Shown piece by piece: positions 33,466 to 41,890 of a DNA stretch of 64,000 nucleotides. A model generated the notes under the pieces. It ran no database searches. It was given only the letters and a program-made list of their open reading frames with translations, and had not been told where the DNA came from. A program made the translations under genes and the position numbers. Where the stretch lies: positions 116,255 to 180,254 of the forward strand of contig JAXLRH010000010.1 of the NCBI GenBank assembly GCA_046331245.1, read 5' to 3'. The DNA is from SSF14 sp046331245 (GTDB lineage: Bacteria; Actinomycetota; Acidimicrobiia; Acidimicrobiales; Microtrichaceae). Within the stretch, counting starts at the first letter, position 1, and every line of letters starts with the position of its first letter.

Positions 33466-34908
33466 ATGGCGCCATCACGCCTCACGCGATTCATCGCGTT
33501 GACGTGCGTCGCGACGACGCTCACGGGATGTGCTTCGGCCTCGCCGTCGGATGCCGGCTCGGCCAACGGCGATGCGCAGAAGAACGGTGGGGTGACCGCC
33601 GACGGTCGCTGGCATCCCCCGACCACCACCACCACGAAGGTTCCGTCCACGACGGTGGCGCCGACCACGGTGGCGCCCACCACCACGGCTCCCCCGACCA
33701 CCACGTCGACCACCACCACGACGACGACCACGGCACCGCCGGCGGACCTGTGCTCGCTCACGTCGCTGCGCGCCGTGACGAACCCGCCGCGCTTCTCCGC
33801 CGCGAGCACGTTCAACCGGCCGGCGGCGTGCTTCGCGACACGCCCCGACTCCGACAAGTGGGCCACCAACTGGTTCCGCTACGCCAACTACCTCGGCCGG
33901 ACCGACCCGACCAAGCGCGGGCGCATCAGCGTGTCGTTCGACGCGTACTCGACCCCCGTGTACTCCGCCGCCGACGCGACCACGACGATCCGGGTGTTCA
34001 CCACCGGCTGGGGCTACGGGACGAACCTCGGTTCGGACAACCGCATCCCGTGGAACCCGAGCTGGGAGCCGGCGCCCGGCAACGATCTCGAGATGATGAT
34101 CGTCGATCCCACCACCGGCCGGGAGTGGAGCCTCTGGGGCGTGCAGAAGATCAACTGGACCGGTTGCTTCACGCTCGACAACCTCCTGTCGGGCTGGCAG
34201 GCCGGCGTGGACCTCTGCGTCGCCCAGGCGATGATCGGCAAGAACCCCGACGGGTCGCTCTCGGACGCCACGCGGTCCACGGGCTTCTCGCAGGACGCCG
34301 GTCGCGGCATGGGCGCCGTGCTCGGCATGGCGCTGCTGCCGACGCTCGACGAGATCGAGCACGGCTCGATCAACCACGCCCTCAATATGGAGACCTACGG
34401 CACGATGTTCGGCCCGGCGTGCAGCGCCGGCCAGATGGGCACCGCCGCCGCGGGCGTCGACTGCGGCTTCGCCGTCGCCCCGGCCACCCGCCTCGAGTGG
34501 TGGAACGGACCGGCGACCGACTGCGGCGCCGTCGCACAGCAGAACACGTCGGCCGACCGGGCGAAGACCGTTCCCGAGGGCATGCGGTTCGCCCTGAATA
34601 TCACGGACGCCCAGATCGAGTCCTGGCTCGACAGCCGCGGCTACACCGGCGCCAAGCGCAACACGGCACGGATCTTCGCCGTCGCCTACCGGGACTACGG
34701 CTGGATCATCTCCGACACGACGTGCTGGGACTCGTCGACGGCGGTCGAGGGCGTGGCCAACCCGAAGGCCCGGCTGCGCTGGGCCGCCCTCGGCATCGTG
34801 AACCCGACGAGCGACGGGGCGACCCTGCTCGACGGTCTCATCACCTCCGAGAGCCAGGTGCGTGCGATCGCGAGCCCGAGCTCCGCGCTCATCACCAACT
34901 CACGTTGA
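33466..34908 (+). CDS. Lipoprotein with Thr/Pro linker and unknown C-terminal domain
   Basis: Exported protein of 480 aa. The lipobox LTGC gives Cys22. Residues about 50-95 are a Thr/Pro/Val stalk (TTTTTKVPSTTVAPTT and so on). The remaining 380 residues form a Trp- and Cys-containing domain: NWFRYANYLGR, FTTGWGYGTNLGSDNRIPW, DPTTGREWSLWGVQ and GFSQDAGRGMGAVLGMAL. The pattern suggests a beta-rich glycan-active or binding fold, but I do not recognise the family. At least seven Cys in the mature domain could form disulphides. Confidence 0.75.
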   Translation: MAPSRLTRFIALTCVATTLTGCASASPSDAGSANGDAQKNGGVTADGRWHPPTTTTTKVPSTTVAPTTVAPTTTAPPTTTSTTTTTTTTAPPADLCSLTSLRAVTNPPRFSAASTFNRPAACFATRPDSDKWATNWFRYANYLGRTDPTKRGRISVSFDAYSTPVYSAADATTTIRVFTTGWGYGTNLGSDNRIPWNPSWEPAPGNDLEMMIVDPTTGREWSLWGVQKINWTGCFTLDNLLSGWQAGVDLCVAQAMIGKNPDGSLSDATRSTGFSQDAGRGMGAVLGMALLPTLDEIEHGSINHALNMETYGTMFGPACSAGQMGTAAAGVDCGFAVAPATRLEWWNGPATDCGAVAQQNTSADRAKTVPEGMRFALNITDAQIESWLDSRGYTGAKRNTARIFAVAYRDYGWIISDTTCWDSSTAVEGVANPKARLRWAALGIVNPTSDGATLLDGLITSESQVRAIASPSSALITNSR

Positions 34909-34939
34909 CCGATGAGGAGAGCGACCCCCGAGGACCTGC

Positions 34940-35332
34940 ATGTTCAAACCCTGGACCACCCCGACGTCGCTCGACGACGCGCTCCGCGGCCTGGATCGCT
35001 CGATCACGGTCTTCGTGCTCGACGATGCCTGGCTCGCGGTCGCGCCCAGCGGCCTCATGGTGCTGACCGAGGACGCGGGTGACCTCGACGCCGCGACGCT
35101 CCGCGCCGCGGAGCGGGCGGACGAGGTGCGGCTGCGCCTCGCCGCCGAGCTGGTGTGGGTGCCCGTGGTCGAAGGCGTGTGCGTGAGCGCCGAGGCCGTC
35201 GACGACACCGAGCTCCCCTGCCTGGTCGTCACACCCGAGCAGCTCGCCCCGACCCTCGAGACGGGCGCCGCGACCTGGGACGACGACACCATGTCGGCGG
35301 TGCGTCGATTGGGGCACCCGACGCTCCCGTAG
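34940..35332 (+). CDS. Hypothetical protein
   Basis: Soluble acidic protein of 130 aa beginning MFKPWTTPTSLDDALRGLD. No signal peptide, membrane segment or catalytic motif is visible. The pattern of alternating beta strands (ITVFVLDDAWLAVAPSGLMVL, LVWVPVVEGVCVSAEAV) suggests a small alpha/beta fold. It has GAGGAC about 7 nt before ATG and lies 31 bp after the lipoprotein gene in the same direction. Confidence 0.65.
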   Translation: MFKPWTTPTSLDDALRGLDRSITVFVLDDAWLAVAPSGLMVLTEDAGDLDAATLRAAERADEVRLRLAAELVWVPVVEGVCVSAEAVDDTELPCLVVTPEQLAPTLETGAATWDDDTMSAVRRLGHPTLP

Positions 35333-35335
35333 TGT
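35330..35335 (+). promoter_or_regulatory. -10 element, leaderless start
   Basis: TAGTGT ends 6 nt before GTG 35342 and overlaps the stop codon of the preceding gene. Confidence 0.55.
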
Positions 35336-35341
35336 GGCCGG

Positions 35342-36271
35342 GTGCCCGCACCCGATTCCGCCGTTCCGGCGACCGCACCGTCGACAGTGCCGTCGTCCGT
35401 GGCGTCGTCAGACGGCGTGGACGTCGCCTACCTCCACCTCGCCGGGCCGGGCAGCGGCCCTCGCATCCTCTACGTGCATGCGACGGGGTTCTGCTCCACG
35501 GTGTGGCGACCCGTCGCCGAGACGCTCGCCGCCGCCTCGTCGTTCCCTGCTTCGAGCCCGCTCGACGGGTGGGCGCTCGACGTGCGGGGCCACGGGCGGT
35601 CCGGTAGCCCCGCCGACGGTCGCTTCGACTGGAACGGCACCGCCGACGACGTGCTCGCCGTGATCGACGCCATCGGCGAGGGCGAGCGGTGGATCGGCGC
35701 CGGCCACTCCATGGGCGGCGCCTCGCTGCTGCTCGCCGAGCAACGTCGCCCCGGCACGTTCTCGAACCTCTGGCTGTTCGAGCCGATCGTCTTCCCCGGG
35801 CCACCCCCCGAGGGCGCCGGGCCCAACTTCCTCGCCGAGGGCGCGTTGCGCCGCCGAGCCGCCTTCGGGTCGCGCGAGGAGGCGTTCGAGAACTACGCGT
35901 CCAAGCCGCCCATGAACGCCTTCGACCGGCGGGCCCTGGCCGGCTACCTCGAGCGCGGGCTCACCGACGACGCCGACGGCGTGCACCTCTCCTGCGCGCC
36001 GGCCAACGAGGCCCAGCTCTACCGCATGGGGCCACAGCACGCCGCCTGGGGCGGCCTCGGCGCCGTGCGGACGCCCACGACGGTGGTCCGCGGGGACGCC
36101 TCGATTCCCGGGCCCGCGACCTTCGCCGCCGACATCGCCGCCCGCCTCGGTGCCGGCCGGCTCGAGGAGCACCCCGACCTCGGCCACTTCGGACCGATGG
36201 AGGCCCCCGAGCGCATGGCGGCCTCGATCCGCGGCTCGCTGTCAGACACCCGCTCTACGATCACCCCATGA
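35342..36271 (+). CDS. Alpha/beta hydrolase
   Basis: Serine hydrolase of 309 aa with the alpha/beta-hydrolase fold. The oxyanion region LYVHATGFCS, the GHGRSGSP turn, the nucleophile elbow GAGHSMGG and the C-terminal His in HPDLGHFGP are visible. An esterase or haloperoxidase-like activity is likely; the substrate is unknown. Its stop overlaps the start of the RecB-like nuclease gene (ATGA). Confidence 0.85.
   Translation: MPAPDSAVPATAPSTVPSSVASSDGVDVAYLHLAGPGSGPRILYVHATGFCSTVWRPVAETLAAASSFPASSPLDGWALDVRGHGRSGSPADGRFDWNGTADDVLAVIDAIGEGERWIGAGHSMGGASLLLAEQRRPGTFSNLWLFEPIVFPGPPPEGAGPNFLAEGALRRRAAFGSREEAFENYASKPPMNAFDRRALAGYLERGLTDDADGVHLSCAPANEAQLYRMGPQHAAWGGLGAVRTPTTVVRGDASIPGPATFAADIAARLGAGRLEEHPDLGHFGPMEAPERMAASIRGSLSDTRSTITP
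36256..36261 (+). promoter_or_regulatory. -10 element inside upstream gene
   Basis: TACGAT ends 6 nt before ATG 36268, although that start also overlaps the hydrolase stop. Confidence 0.45.
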
Positions 36272-37080
36272 GCCTTCCGCTGCCCACGTCGCTCTCACCG
36301 TCGAAGGTGTCGACGTTCAAGGACTGCGCGCTCGCCTTCCGCTTCTCGGCCATCGACAAGCTGCCCGAGCCGCCGTCGGCACCGGCGGTCAAGGGCAGCC
36401 TGGTGCACCGCGCCCTCGAGCTGCTGTTCGTCGCCCGCCCCCACGAGCGCACACGGGCGTTCGCCGACGACTGCCTCGCGGCGGCGACGGCCGAGTTCAT
36501 GACCAATCCCGAGTTCGTCGGGCTCGAGCTCGACGACGTGGCGACCGGCGAGTTCCTGGCCGACGCGGCCACGATGCTGAGCCGCTACTTCGAGCTCGAG
36601 GATCCGACGCGGTTCGATCCCGTCGGCGTCGAGCTCATGCTGTCGGCGAACGTGGGCGACCTGTTGCTGCGCGGCATCATCGACCGCCTCGATCTCGACG
36701 AGAACGGCGAGCTCGTCGTCACCGACTACAAGACGGGCCGCGTCCCGAGCGAGAACCAGGAGATGTCCCGCCTCGGCGGCGTGCACTTCTACGCCTTCCT
36801 CTGCCAGCAGGTCTTCGGACGCCGCCCGGCCAAGGTGCAGCTCATGTACCTGGGCGCCTCGCCGCAGATCATCATCGCCACGCCCACCGAGCAGTCCATC
36901 AACGGGCTCGAGAAGCGGGTGCAGGCCATCTGGTCGGCCGTCGAGCGGGCGTGCGAGCACGACGACTTCCGGCCGAAGCAGTCGATGCTCTGCAACTGGT
37001 GCTCGTTCAAGGAGTACTGCCCGGCGTTCGGCGGCGATCCAGAGGCCGCGCGTCTCGTCGGTCAGCTGGCGGGCACATGA
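36268..37080 (+). CDS. RecB-family PD-(D/E)XK nuclease with probable Fe-S cluster
   Basis: Nuclease of 270 aa resembling the stand-alone RecB/Cas4-like exonucleases of actinobacteria. The N-terminal LSPSKVSTFKDCALAFRF, the HRALELLF block, GIIDRLDLDENGELVVTDYKTG (metal-binding Asp and D-x-K) and a C-terminal Cys cluster are visible. Cys20, Cys242, Cys245 and Cys251 match the one-plus-three arrangement that binds a 4Fe-4S cluster in AddB and Cas4. No CRISPR array or Cas genes are present, so a DNA-repair role is more likely. Confidence 0.88.
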   Translation: MSLPLPTSLSPSKVSTFKDCALAFRFSAIDKLPEPPSAPAVKGSLVHRALELLFVARPHERTRAFADDCLAAATAEFMTNPEFVGLELDDVATGEFLADAATMLSRYFELEDPTRFDPVGVELMLSANVGDLLLRGIIDRLDLDENGELVVTDYKTGRVPSENQEMSRLGGVHFYAFLCQQVFGRRPAKVQLMYLGASPQIIIATPTEQSINGLEKRVQAIWSAVERACEHDDFRPKQSMLCNWCSFKEYCPAFGGDPEAARLVGQLAGT

Positions 37081-37646
37081 CCGAACGCAGGGTCGGCCCG
37101 CTCGCCGGCTGGATCGAAGGACCGAAGGTGGAGGCGTTCGACAGCGCCGTCGACGCCTGGGCCGATCGGTTGCGGGGCAACGCCGTGGCCGACCGGCTGT
37201 TCTACGGGCTGTCGGCCGTCGGCGACCACGGCATCATCTGGCACGCCGTCGGCCTCGCACGGGCGGCCATGGGCGCAGGCACGCTGGTCGACGCCGCCGA
37301 GCTCTCCGCGGCGCTCGGCATCGAGGCGGCGATCGTCAACGGCCCCATCAAGATGCTGTTCCGCCGGGTGCGCCCGGCGCCCGAGGCGGCGCGGCCGCAC
37401 AAGCTCCGCCAGCCGAAGACCTCCAGCTTCCCGAGCGGCCACGCCTCCGCCGGCATCTTCGCCGCCACGCTGCTCGCGTCGGAGAGCCGGGTGCGGGCGC
37501 CGTGGTTCGTGCTCGGCGGGCTCATCGGGTGGAGCCGGGTGCACGTCCAGATCCACCATCCCTCCGACGTGCTCGGCGGCAGCATCGTGGGCTGGCTCCT
37601 GGGCAAGGCTGCCCTGTCGGTGCTCCCACGGGTGAGGCGCCGATAG
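37077..37646 (+). CDS. PAP2-family phosphatase
   Basis: Membrane-associated lipid phosphatase of 189 aa. The three PAP2 motifs are present: KMLFRRVRP, FPSGHAS and SRVHVQIHHPSD. Possible substrates are phosphatidic acid (which would feed diacylglycerol to the adjacent wax/TAG synthase), undecaprenyl diphosphate or decaprenyl-sugar phosphates. ATG 37077 overlaps the nuclease stop by 4 nt, and the WS/DGAT gene begins 9 bp downstream. Confidence 0.88.
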   Translation: MTERRVGPLAGWIEGPKVEAFDSAVDAWADRLRGNAVADRLFYGLSAVGDHGIIWHAVGLARAAMGAGTLVDAAELSAALGIEAAIVNGPIKMLFRRVRPAPEAARPHKLRQPKTSSFPSGHASAGIFAATLLASESRVRAPWFVLGGLIGWSRVHVQIHHPSDVLGGSIVGWLLGKAALSVLPRVRRR

Positions 37647-37649
37647 CCT
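37644..37649 (+). promoter_or_regulatory. -10 element, leaderless start
   Basis: TAGCCT ends 6 nt before ATG 37656 and includes the PAP2 stop codon region. Confidence 0.5.
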
Positions 37650-37655
37650 GAGCGG

Positions 37656-39044
37656 ATGGGGCCCGACGAGCACATGTCCGACTTCGAGGCGCTCATGTGG
37701 AACCTCGAGAAGGACCCCCGCCTCTCCAGCAACATCGCCAACATGTCGATCCTCGACCGCGCCCCCGACATGGAGCGCCTGCGCGAGACGATGGAGCGAG
37801 CCTCGATCGTGTTCCCCCGCCTGCGCCAGCGCGTCGCGCCGGTGTTCGGCCGGCTCGCCCCGCCGAAGTGGGAGATCGACCCGAACTTCGACCTCGACCA
37901 CCACCTGAAGCACATCTCGCTGGGCGGGCGCGGCTCACGCGCCGAGCTCTACCGGCTCGCCACGTCGCTCTTCATGGACCCGTTCGACCGCACCCGCCCG
38001 CTCTGGGAGTTCGTGGTGATCGAGGGTCTGCGGGGCGGCAAGGCCGCAATGGTGCAGCGGCTGCACCACACCATCACCGACGGCCAGGGCGGCCTGCGCC
38101 TGTCGCTGGAGTTCATCGACTTCACCCGTGACGCCCCCCAGCGCGAGCCGGTGGCCGCCGACCCCGTCGAGCACGCCGACGGCTCCGTGCTCGGCTCGGT
38201 GACCGACGCGGTCACCCACGTGGCGCGCCGCCAGTTCGGCGTGGCGCGCCGCACCGTCGACGCGACGATCGACGCCGTGGTGCACCCGGCCACCATCGTC
38301 GAGAACGGCAACGCGGCGTTCGAGATGGCCCGCTCCACGCTGCGCCAGGCGCAGGTGGGCGACGCTCCGATGAGCCCGCTGTGGACGGAGCGATCGCTGT
38401 CGCGTTCGTTCGCCACCCTCGACGTGCCGTTGGCCTCGGCCATCGCCGCCGCGAAGCGCCACGAGGTGTCGGTCAACGACGTCTTCGTCGCCGGAGCGAC
38501 GATCGCCGCCGCCGACTACCACCGGCAGATGGGCGCTCCCGCCCACGGGCTGCGAATGGCCATGCCGATCAGCCGGCGCGCCGACCGGGCCATCGGCGGC
38601 AACCTGTTCTCGCCGAGCCAGTCGATCGTGCCGACCGACGAACGGCCGCCGTTCGAGGTGCTCGCCGACATCCACCGCATCCTCGATCGCACGAAGGCCG
38701 AGCCGGCCGTCGGCGCGGCCAACGCGCTGGCGGGGTTCATCAACCTGCTGCCCACCTCGATGGTGACGCGCACCGGCTACCGCTTCGCCGGCACCATCGA
38801 CTTCGTCACGTCCAACCTGCGTGCCGCGCCGATGGACACGTTCATCGCCGGCGCGCTGATGGAGTCCAACTATCCGATGGGCCCGTTGGCCGGCGCAGCG
38901 TTCAACATCACGACGATGTCGTTTCGCGGCAACCTCAACATGGGCGTCGTGATCGACACGGCAGCGATCGCCGAGCCGGATCGTCTGGTGAGCTGCCTCA
39001 AGAGCGCCTACAAGCGGCTGGTGGCCGCCCCGAACCGCTCCTAG
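37656..39044 (+). CDS. Wax ester synthase / diacylglycerol O-acyltransferase (WS/DGAT), copy 2
   Basis: Second wax/TAG synthase, 462 aa. The HHTITDG catalytic motif is at residues 137-143. MSDFEALMWNLEKDP at the N-terminus and PMGPLAGAAFNITTMSFRGNLNMG at the C-terminus parallel copy 1 at 2500-3894, but the middle regions differ considerably, so the two are diverged paralogues rather than a recent duplication. The PAP2 phosphatase just upstream could supply its diacylglycerol substrate. Confidence 0.93.
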   Translation: MGPDEHMSDFEALMWNLEKDPRLSSNIANMSILDRAPDMERLRETMERASIVFPRLRQRVAPVFGRLAPPKWEIDPNFDLDHHLKHISLGGRGSRAELYRLATSLFMDPFDRTRPLWEFVVIEGLRGGKAAMVQRLHHTITDGQGGLRLSLEFIDFTRDAPQREPVAADPVEHADGSVLGSVTDAVTHVARRQFGVARRTVDATIDAVVHPATIVENGNAAFEMARSTLRQAQVGDAPMSPLWTERSLSRSFATLDVPLASAIAAAKRHEVSVNDVFVAGATIAAADYHRQMGAPAHGLRMAMPISRRADRAIGGNLFSPSQSIVPTDERPPFEVLADIHRILDRTKAEPAVGAANALAGFINLLPTSMVTRTGYRFAGTIDFVTSNLRAAPMDTFIAGALMESNYPMGPLAGAAFNITTMSFRGNLNMGVVIDTAAIAEPDRLVSCLKSAYKRLVAAPNRS

Positions 39045-39056
39045 TGCCGGCCGGTC

Positions 39057-39227
39057 CTAGTTCTGGATGGACAGGACGTCGACCCGCGTGAGCAGGGTGC
39101 GCACGTCGAGCAGCAGGTCGGCGATCTCCGCCGAGGACACGAGCGAGCGCTCGGCGATGTCGCCCAGCCCCCGATCAATGAGGGCGACGGCCTCGGTGAT
39201 GGTCTCGGTGTCACGTGTCTCGGTCAT
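39057..39227 (-). CDS. Small hypothetical protein
   Basis: Protein of 56 aa, MTETRDTETITEAVALIDRG to the C-terminus LLLDVRTLLTRVDVLSIQN. It is predicted to be entirely alpha-helical with a heptad-like spacing of Leu, Ile and Val, so it could form a small helical hairpin or coiled coil. ATG 39227 is preceded by GGAGGA at a good distance, which decides the start. No family is recognised. Confidence 0.6.
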   Translation of the reverse strand: MTETRDTETITEAVALIDRGLGDIAERSLVSSAEIADLLLDVRTLLTRVDVLSIQN

Positions 39228-39260
39228 CGTTCCTCCGCGGGGCCTTGAGGGGTTTGGGTC

Positions 39261-39266
39261 AGCATA
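39261..39266 (-). promoter_or_regulatory. -10 element with short leader
   Basis: TATGCT on the minus strand lies 34 nt before ATG 39227, leaving room for the GGAGGA site. Confidence 0.4.
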
Positions 39267-39287
39267 CGCTCGAAGTCTCGGCTGTCG

Positions 39288-39305
39288 AGGGGCAATTCGG
39301 CCCCT
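39288..39305. repeat. Short inverted repeat
   Basis: AGGGGC and GCCCCT flank AATTCG in the divergent promoter gap between the small gene and the LLM oxidoreductase. GTCGAGGG occurs on both sides as a direct repeat. Confidence 0.4.
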
Positions 39306-39361
39306 GTCGAGGGAGTTCACGGAGCGGAAACACCACCGACTCGGAGAGAGTCTGCCCTGGT

Positions 39362-39367
39362 TAGGGT
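39362..39367 (+). promoter_or_regulatory. -10 element, leaderless start
   Basis: TAGGGT ends 6 nt before ATG 39374. Confidence 0.6.
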
Positions 39368-39373
39368 GAGCAG

Positions 39374-40390
39374 ATGCATCGCCCCCCGATCGGCGTCACG
39401 TTGGCCAGCCTGCTCACCCTGTCGCCGGACCAGTGGCGGTCGACGGCCGATCTGGCCGCCGAACTCGGGTACGCCTCGCTGTGGACCGCCGAGACGACGG
39501 GCGCCGAGGCGTTCTCGCTGCTCGGCGCGCTGAGCGCCCGCCAGCCGGGCCTGTCGCTCGGCACCGGGGTGCTCGCGCTGCAGCTGCGCACGCCGATGCT
39601 GGCCGTGATGGGCGCTGCGAACCTGCAGGCGCTCCAACCCGACGTCGACGTGCTGCTCGGCATCGGCATCTCGTCGCCCGTCGTGGTGGGTCGTTGGCAC
39701 GGCGCCGAGTACCGCTCGCGCCCGCTCGCCCAGACACGGGAGTACCTCACCCTGGCCCGTGCCTGCCTGAGCGGCGAGCCCGTCACGTTCGAGGGCGAGT
39801 TCTACCGGTGCAACAAGTTCCGCCTCGGGCTCCGGCTCGGGGAGCGGCGCCCCCGCCTGGTGCTCGGGGCGCTGAACGCCCGCATGCTCGCGCTCGCCGG
39901 CGAGCTCGCCGACGGCGTGCTCCTCAACTACCTCCCGGCATCGGCCGTGCCCTGGTGCGTCGAGCAGGTTCGTGCCGCCGAGGCTGCGGCCGGCCGCCCG
40001 GCGGGCAGCTGCACGGTGTACGCGTACGTGCATGTGGGCGTCACCGACCTCGACTCCGCTCGGGTGCCGGCGCAGAAGGACCTCTTCGGCTACATCGTGG
40101 TCGACTCCTACGCCCGGGCCTTCGCCCGCGCCGGCTTCGGCGCCGAGGTGGAGGTCGTCCGCGCCGCCCACGCCGCCGGCGACCGTGCCGGCGCACTCGC
40201 CGCCGTCTCCGACGAGATGATCGGGGCCATCGACATCGTGGGCGATGCCGCACACGTGCACGACGCGGTCGAGGCCTACCGCGCCGCCGGCGTGGACCAC
40301 CCCGTGATCATGCCCCTCCCCTGGGGGGAGGATCGCGCCGCCGTCGTCGCCGCCACGCTGCGCGCCGCGGCGGGCCAGGTCGACGACTGA
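39374..40390 (+). CDS. LLM-class F420-dependent oxidoreductase
   Basis: Luciferase-like TIM-barrel oxidoreductase of 338 aa. Features are AAELGYASLWTAETTGAEAFSLLG near the N-terminus, LSLGTGVLALQLRTPML, and GIGISSPVVVGRWHG as the F420/flavin phosphate region. It closely parallels the minus-strand protein at 43285-44259. It is the first gene of a probable operon continuing into the SDR, DNA glycosylase and carotenoid oxygenase genes. Confidence 0.87.
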   Translation: MHRPPIGVTLASLLTLSPDQWRSTADLAAELGYASLWTAETTGAEAFSLLGALSARQPGLSLGTGVLALQLRTPMLAVMGAANLQALQPDVDVLLGIGISSPVVVGRWHGAEYRSRPLAQTREYLTLARACLSGEPVTFEGEFYRCNKFRLGLRLGERRPRLVLGALNARMLALAGELADGVLLNYLPASAVPWCVEQVRAAEAAAGRPAGSCTVYAYVHVGVTDLDSARVPAQKDLFGYIVVDSYARAFARAGFGAEVEVVRAAHAAGDRAGALAAVSDEMIGAIDIVGDAAHVHDAVEAYRAAGVDHPVIMPLPWGEDRAAVVAATLRAAAGQVDD

Positions 40391-40403
40391 CAGGAGGACA
40401 CGG

Positions 40404-41147
40404 ATGGAGCTGACGGACAAGGTGGTCGTCGTCACCGGCGCGGGGTCGGGCATCGGCGCCGCGCTCGTGGAGCGGTTCCGCCAGGAGTCGCCGCGCGTCG
40501 TCGTGGGCGCCGACCTCGCCGGTGCCGATCGCGTCGTGGACGTCACCGACCGCGCCGCCGTCGCCGAGCTCGTGCGCTCGGTCGAGGACGAGCACGGGCC
40601 GATCGACCTCTACTGCTCGAACGCCGGCATCGCCACCGGCGCCGGGGTGGATGCCGCACCCGAGGTGTGGCAGCGCGCGTGGGACGTCAACGTGATGGGC
40701 ACGGTGCACGCGGCGCAGGCGCTGCTGCCCACGGTCCGGGCCCGGGGCGAGGGCTACCTGCTCGTCACCGCGTCGGCGGCCGGCCTGCTCACCAACCTCG
40801 GCGACGCTCCCTACAGCGCCACCAAGCACGCGGCGGTGGGCCTGGCGGAGTGGCTCGCGATCACCCATGCCGACGACGGCCTCACCGTGTCGTGCCTCTG
40901 CCCTCAGGGCGTCCGCACCCCGATGCTGATGAACGGGCTCGACGCCGGCGACGAGGCCGCTGCCGTCGTGGAGATGATGGGCATCATCGAACCTGCCACC
41001 CTCGCCGACGTGGTGGTCGCCGGCCTCCGCAGCGAGCAGTTCCTCATCCTCCCGCACCCCGAGGTCGCGGAGTACCTGGTGAACAAGGCCACGACGCCGG
41101 ATCGCTGGATCGGCGGCATGCGCAAGCTGCAACGGCGGCTGCGCTGA
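40404..41147 (+). CDS. Short-chain dehydrogenase/reductase
   Basis: Classical SDR of 247 aa. The cofactor motif TGAGSGIGAAL is at residues 12-22, CSNAGIATGAG follows, the catalytic Ser is in VTASAAGLL, and Tyr and Lys are in YSATKHAAVG. AGGAGGA lies about 9 nt upstream of ATG. The specific alcohol or ketone substrate is not evident. It is 13 bp after the LLM oxidoreductase gene and co-directional. Confidence 0.9.
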   Translation: MELTDKVVVVTGAGSGIGAALVERFRQESPRVVVGADLAGADRVVDVTDRAAVAELVRSVEDEHGPIDLYCSNAGIATGAGVDAAPEVWQRAWDVNVMGTVHAAQALLPTVRARGEGYLLVTASAAGLLTNLGDAPYSATKHAAVGLAEWLAITHADDGLTVSCLCPQGVRTPMLMNGLDAGDEAAAVVEMMGIIEPATLADVVVAGLRSEQFLILPHPEVAEYLVNKATTPDRWIGGMRKLQRRLR

Positions 41148-41230
41148 GCGAGCTCCCCGTCGATCTCTCGAGTCGCCTCCCCACCGACCTCGGTCCTGTC
41201 CTCACCGGCGGACCGCGGCCCGAGGTGCCG

Positions 41231-41890
41231 ATGGAGCTGTGGGCGGTGCACCGCTCGCTCGCGGTCGACGCGCCGGTGACGGTCGGAGCCGCCGGCGGCT
41301 GGCCCCCGGCCCTCCTCGATGCCGTGCTCCACGGCGCCGGGTTCGTCCCGGAGCACGGCGTGCAGGACGGCGCTGGTGTCTGGCGGCGGGCGCGAACCCT
41401 CGCCGACACCGTCGACGAGGGGATGAACGTCCTGCTCGTGGGCCTCAACCCCAGCGTGTACTCCGCCGACGTCGGGTCGGGCTTCGCCCGTCCCGGCAAC
41501 CGCTTCTGGCCGGCGGCGACCGCAGCGGGCCTCGTGTCGGTCGCCCGCGACCCGCTGCACGCGCTCACCCACCATCACGTCGGCATGACCGACCTCGTGA
41601 AGCGGGCGACCGCCCGCGCCGACGAGCTCGACCCGTCGGAGTACCGCACCGGCCTCGAGCGGCTGCGCCTCCTGGTCGAGTGGCTGCAGCCCGGCGTGGT
41701 CTGCATCGTCGGCCTCACCGGCTGGCGGCTGGCCGTCGACCGGCGGGCGATCGCCGGCGTGCAACCGGAGCCCTTCGCCGGACGGCCGGTCTACCTCATG
41801 CCAAACCCGTCGGGTCTCAACGCCCATGTCACCGTCGACGGCCTGTCGGACCACTTCCGGGCCGCGCTCGGAGCTACCCTGCCGCGATGA
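41231..41890 (+). CDS. mug: Mismatch-specific uracil/thymine DNA glycosylase, Mug-like
   Basis: Base-excision repair enzyme of the uracil-DNA glycosylase superfamily, Mug group, removing U or T from mispairs. The catalytic-loop motif LLVGLNPSVYSADVGSGFA, followed by RPGNRFWPA, and the later MPNPSGLNAH intercalation motif are clear. About 60 N-terminal residues precede the usual core. The start is uncertain: ATG 41231 is conservative (219 aa), GTG 41225 is possible, and coding potential extends back to the SDR stop at 41147. Its own stop overlaps the oxygenase start (ATGA). Confidence 0.8.
   Translation: MELWAVHRSLAVDAPVTVGAAGGWPPALLDAVLHGAGFVPEHGVQDGAGVWRRARTLADTVDEGMNVLLVGLNPSVYSADVGSGFARPGNRFWPAATAAGLVSVARDPLHALTHHHVGMTDLVKRATARADELDPSEYRTGLERLRLLVEWLQPGVVCIVGLTGWRLAVDRRAIAGVQPEPFAGRPVYLMPNPSGLNAHVTVDGLSDHFRAALGATLPR
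41875..41880 (+). promoter_or_regulatory. -10 element inside upstream gene
   Basis: TACCCT ends 6 nt before ATG 41887, within the last codons of the glycosylase gene. Confidence 0.45.
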
